Below, in pieces: positions 38,899 through 40,921 of a stretch of 40,921 nucleotides of DNA (the first letter of the stretch is position 1; each line of letters starts with the position of its first letter). The DNA comes from Gammaproteobacteria bacterium. GTDB lineage: Bacteria > Pseudomonadota > Gammaproteobacteria > UBA9214. The translations under genes were made by a program, and so were the position numbers. The stretch lies in assembly GCA_020344335.1 (NCBI GenBank), contig CP070821.1, positions 582,440-623,360 of the forward strand. The letters are read 5' to 3'. Under the pieces are notes generated by a model, which saw nothing but the letters and a program-made list of their open reading frames with translations, ran no database searches and was not told the origin of the DNA.

Positions 38899-39996
38899 TC
38901 AGATTTCCTGTGTGGCAGACAGTCTGCGGTAACGGCGCCGGGTGCGGTCGTGGAATTGTCCCGCCAGCTGCCCGCAGGCCGCATCGATATCATCTCCACG
39001 CGTCTTGCGCGTGATGGTCACAATACCTGCCTGGTTGAGAATTTCAAAAAACCGCTGAATGCGCTCCGGTGTACTTCGACGGTATCGTGTCTGTGCGAAC
39101 GGGTTGAAAGGGATCAGGTTGATCTTCGCAGGAATACCTTTCAGCAGGCGAATCAGCTGGCGGGCATGACCATCGGAGTCATTGACTCCGGACAGCAGTA
39201 CATATTCAAAGGTAACCCGGCGGCGACTGTCACCCACATATTCATGACAGGCAGCGAGTAATTCCCGGATTGGATACTTGCGATTCAGCGGCACCAGTTC
39301 ATTGCGCAACAGGTCATCCGGCGCATGCAGGGAAACGGCCAGACTGACATCGCAATCTTCACGCAATTTTCTGATTGCCGGCACAATACCGGCCGTACTG
39401 AGCGTAATACGGCGCTTCGACAGTCCGTATCCGAAATCATCCTGCATCAGGAGCATGGCACGAACCACATTGTCATAGTTAAGCAATGGTTCACCCATAC
39501 CCATCATCACAACATTGGACAAGCGACGGCTGCCGTCGAGCCTCTCACCAAGTGCCCGGGATGCCACCCAGAGCTGTGCGATGATCTCGGCTGTTGTGAG
39601 GTTGCGATTGAAGCCCTGTTGCGCCGTGGAGCAGAAACTGCAATTGAGCATGCAGCCGACCTGGGAAGAAATACACAGGGTGCCGCGTTCAGCCTCCGGA
39701 ATAAATACGGTTTCAATGCAATTGCCATCTTCCAGTCGCAGCAGCCACTTGCGCGATCCGTCATCGGACAGCTGGTCAGCCACAATCTCCGGGTATCGAA
39801 CTTCGGCACACTCTTCAAGATCTGCGCGCAGTGCCTTGCTGAGGTTCGTCATGTCCCGGAAGTCGGTAACAGCCTGTCCATAGACCCACTTCATAAGCTG
39901 TGATGCGCGAAACGATTTCTCACCACGCGACACAAAAAAAGCTTCCAGTCCCTTGCGATCGAGTCCGAGCAGGTTGGTTTTCTCTGGGTAGCTCAT
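38899..39996 (-). CDS. rlmN: Dual-specificity rRNA/tRNA adenine-C2 methyltransferase RlmN
   Basis: RlmN is a radical SAM enzyme that methylates C2 of A2503 in 23S rRNA and A37 in some tRNAs. The 365 residues hold the radical SAM cysteines in CMLNCSFC (Cys115, 119 and 122). The paired catalytic cysteines are Cys108 in TLCISSQVG and Cys341 in [27 protein letters not shown] and [14 protein letters not shown] are typical. The C-terminal tail after Cys341 is Arg-rich ([12 protein letters not shown]). The gene lies 37 bases downstream of ndk and two bases upstream of pilW. Confidence 0.97.
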   Translation of the reverse strand: MSYPEKTNLLGLDRKGLEAFFVSRGEKSFRASQLMKWVYGQAVTDFRDMTNLSKALRADLEECAEVRYPEIVADQLSDDGSRKWLLRLEDGNCIETVFIPEAERGTLCISSQVGCMLNCSFCSTAQQGFNRNLTTAEIIAQLWVASRALGERLDGSRRLSNVVMMGMGEPLLNYDNVVRAMLLMQDDFGYGLSKRRITLSTAGIVPAIRKLREDCDVSLAVSLHAPDDLLRNELVPLNRKYPIRELLAACHEYVGDSRRRVTFEYVLLSGVNDSDGHARQLIRLLKGIPAKINLIPFNPFAQTRYRRSTPERIQRFFEILNQAGIVTITRKTRGDDIDAACGQLAGQFHDRTRRRYRRLSATQEI

Positions 39997-40033
39997 GGCA
40001 GGCCAAACCGCTTATGACAGCAAACGACTGCCC

Positions 40034-40465
40034 TCAGCGGGTACGCGGGCAGACACCTTCCTCGCCGAAGAAAAACTCAATTTCCTGCCGGGCCGTTTCG
40101 GGAGCATCCGAGCCGTGCACGGCATTCTCATCCACGGTTTGGGCGAAATCCGCACGAATGGTACCTGGATCCGCATCCTGGGGATTGGTCGCCCCCATGA
40201 GTTCGCGGTTTTTCAGGACGGCATTCTCGCCTTCGAGTACCTGCACCATAACCGGGCCGGAAGTCATGAACTCCACCAGATCACTGTAAAATGGCCGCTC
40301 CTTGTGAACGGCATAGAAACCTTCTGCCTGTTCACGCGTGAGATGCAGCATCTTTGCGGCAACGATACGCAGTCCACCCTTTTCAAAACGGCTGTAGATT
40401 TCACCAATGATATTTTTTGCCACTGCATCCGGCTTGATAATTGAAAAGGTCCGTTCGATTGCCAT
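40034..40465 (-). CDS. ndk: Nucleoside diphosphate kinase
   Basis: Ndk equilibrates nucleoside triphosphates by a phosphohistidine intermediate. The 143-residue length is standard. [20 protein letters not shown], the [10 protein letters not shown] helix, the Kpn-loop region [20 protein letters not shown] and the active-site NAVHGSD with His117 are all complete. It starts the ndk-rlmN-pilW-rodZ run. Upstream, an AT-rich TTTATATA block (40529-40536) may be part of its promoter, and a stem-loop at 40501-40518 lies between that block and the start codon. Confidence 0.98.
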   Translation of the reverse strand: MAIERTFSIIKPDAVAKNIIGEIYSRFEKGGLRIVAAKMLHLTREQAEGFYAVHKERPFYSDLVEFMTSGPVMVQVLEGENAVLKNRELMGATNPQDADPGTIRADFAQTVDENAVHGSDAPETARQEIEFFFGEEGVCPRTR

Positions 40466-40500
40466 GCAAGACTCCGTCTGTATCTGTAAATGAGAAAGAA

Positions 40501-40518
40501 TCCCGTCGTAAAACGGGA
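40501..40518 (-). promoter_or_regulatory. Stem-loop upstream of ndk, possible sucD terminator or ndk leader hairpin
   Basis: TCCCGT and ACGGGA form a 6-bp stem around a 6-base loop. On the minus strand it is followed by the T-rich TTCTTTCTCATTT. It could therefore end transcripts from sucD, or form a leader hairpin if transcription of ndk begins near the AT-rich block just upstream. The stem is short, so confidence is low. Confidence 0.35.
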
Positions 40519-40658
40519 GCTTAGTGAATTTATATACGCGCGTAGTTTACCGCCGATCTCAGCCGGCAGGCAATGTCGCCGTACCAGCCAGGACCGCGGT
40601 CAACTCGCAGCTCAGGTGACGTCTTCGGCCCGGAACCGGCCTGCTTCAGGGACCGATC

Positions 40659-40921
40659 TCAGCCAAACGCCCGATGTGCAGTTTCTCCGATCAGGGCCGG
40701 GTTGCGCACCACGTGGATACCCAGTTCTTCCATGATATCCATCTTGGCATTCGCCGTATCCGCCTGGCCGGAAATGATGGCGCCCGCATGGCCCATGCGC
40801 CGTCCCGGTGGTGCCGATACGCCCGCCACAAACCCGACAACCGCCTTGCTCATGTTGTCCCTGGCCCACTGCGCCGCATCCACCTCCTGTGGACCGCCGA
40901 TCTCGCCGATCATGATGACGG
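40659..40921 (-). CDS. sucD: Succinyl-CoA ligase alpha subunit, C-terminal part (cut by the window edge)
   Basis: The last 87 codons of a gene run in from the right edge. They read [40 protein letters not shown] and a C-terminal helix region. These fit the ATP-citrate-lyase/succinyl-CoA ligase family, with the catalytic histidine in MGHAGAI. SucD, the alpha subunit that makes succinyl-CoA from succinate in the citric acid cycle, is the most likely member. The end ([19 protein letters not shown]) differs from the E. coli sequence, so a malate-CoA ligase paralogue cannot be excluded from this fragment. sucD upstream of ndk is common in this group of bacteria. Confidence 0.85.
   Translation of the reverse strand, partial: VIMIGEIGGPQEVDAAQWARDNMSKAVVGFVAGVSAPPGRRMGHAGAIISGQADTANAKMDIMEELGIHVVRNPALIGETAHRAFG

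Noticed and set aside
40553-40664. 12-base direct repeat ccgatctcagcc at 40553-40564 and 40653-40664
   Set aside because: There are only two copies with no further structure, and one lies over the sucD stop. It is probably chance or a minor duplication.

Overview
The window is a gene-dense stretch of moderately GC-rich bacterial chromosome. It looks gammaproteobacterial. The purA-hisZ-DUF2065-hflC-hflK-hflX-hfq-miaA-mutL-amiB-tsaE-nnr/queG run, the rsmI/lpoA-yraN-diaA-dolP run and the der-bamB-yfgM-hisS-rodZ-pilW-rlmN-ndk-sucD run are each classic gammaproteobacterial gene orders. HisZ, an archaeal-type phosphoglycerate mutase and a PilW/PilF lipoprotein next to rlmN fit a free-living, non-enteric lineage, perhaps Chromatiales-like. 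That last placement is inference only. I see no rRNA, tRNA, transposase, phage gene or CRISPR array.

Layout. Bases 1-943 hold an open frame whose first part (to about base 240) is a piece of a SecA-like ATPase. The rest is the C-terminal half of the cytochrome c maturation protein CcmI. Composition shifts at the join, so this is probably an assembly or recombination junction. From 954 to 11447 lies a phosphate and polyphosphate island. It contains a methyltransferase and a CYTH triphosphatase-like protein (minus strand), polyphosphate kinase ppk1 (plus), a PiT phosphate transporter with its DUF47/PhoU-like partner (minus) and polyphosphate:AMP phosphotransferase pap (minus). Divergent from pap is a translationally coupled pair: a 2-phosphoglycerate-kinase-like protein and an archaeal-type phosphoglycerate mutase. 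This pair, with an altered nucleophile motif in the mutase, is the best candidate for something undescribed.

From 11459 to 25297 every gene is on the minus strand: adenylosuccinate synthase, HisZ, the HflKC membrane protease modulators, HflX, Hfq, MiaA, MutL, an unrecognised lipoprotein, AmiB, TsaE and Nnr. queG is divergent from nnr. A repeat-rich, gene-free spacer lies between miaA and mutL. At 26570-27868 an orphan periplasmic binding protein with its own intrinsic terminator sits between the conserved blocks, behind a 430-base gene-free leader.

From 28302 to 32780 the rsmI/lpoA-yraN-diaA-dolP block covers rRNA modification, peptidoglycan synthesis activation and outer-membrane lipoproteins. 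From 32900 to the end, a minus-strand block encodes ribosome assembly (Der), outer-membrane assembly (BamB, YfgM), histidyl-tRNA synthetase, a short RodZ, the type IV pilus pilotin PilW, RlmN, Ndk and the C-terminus of SucD. ispG, which usually lies between rodZ and hisS, is absent here.
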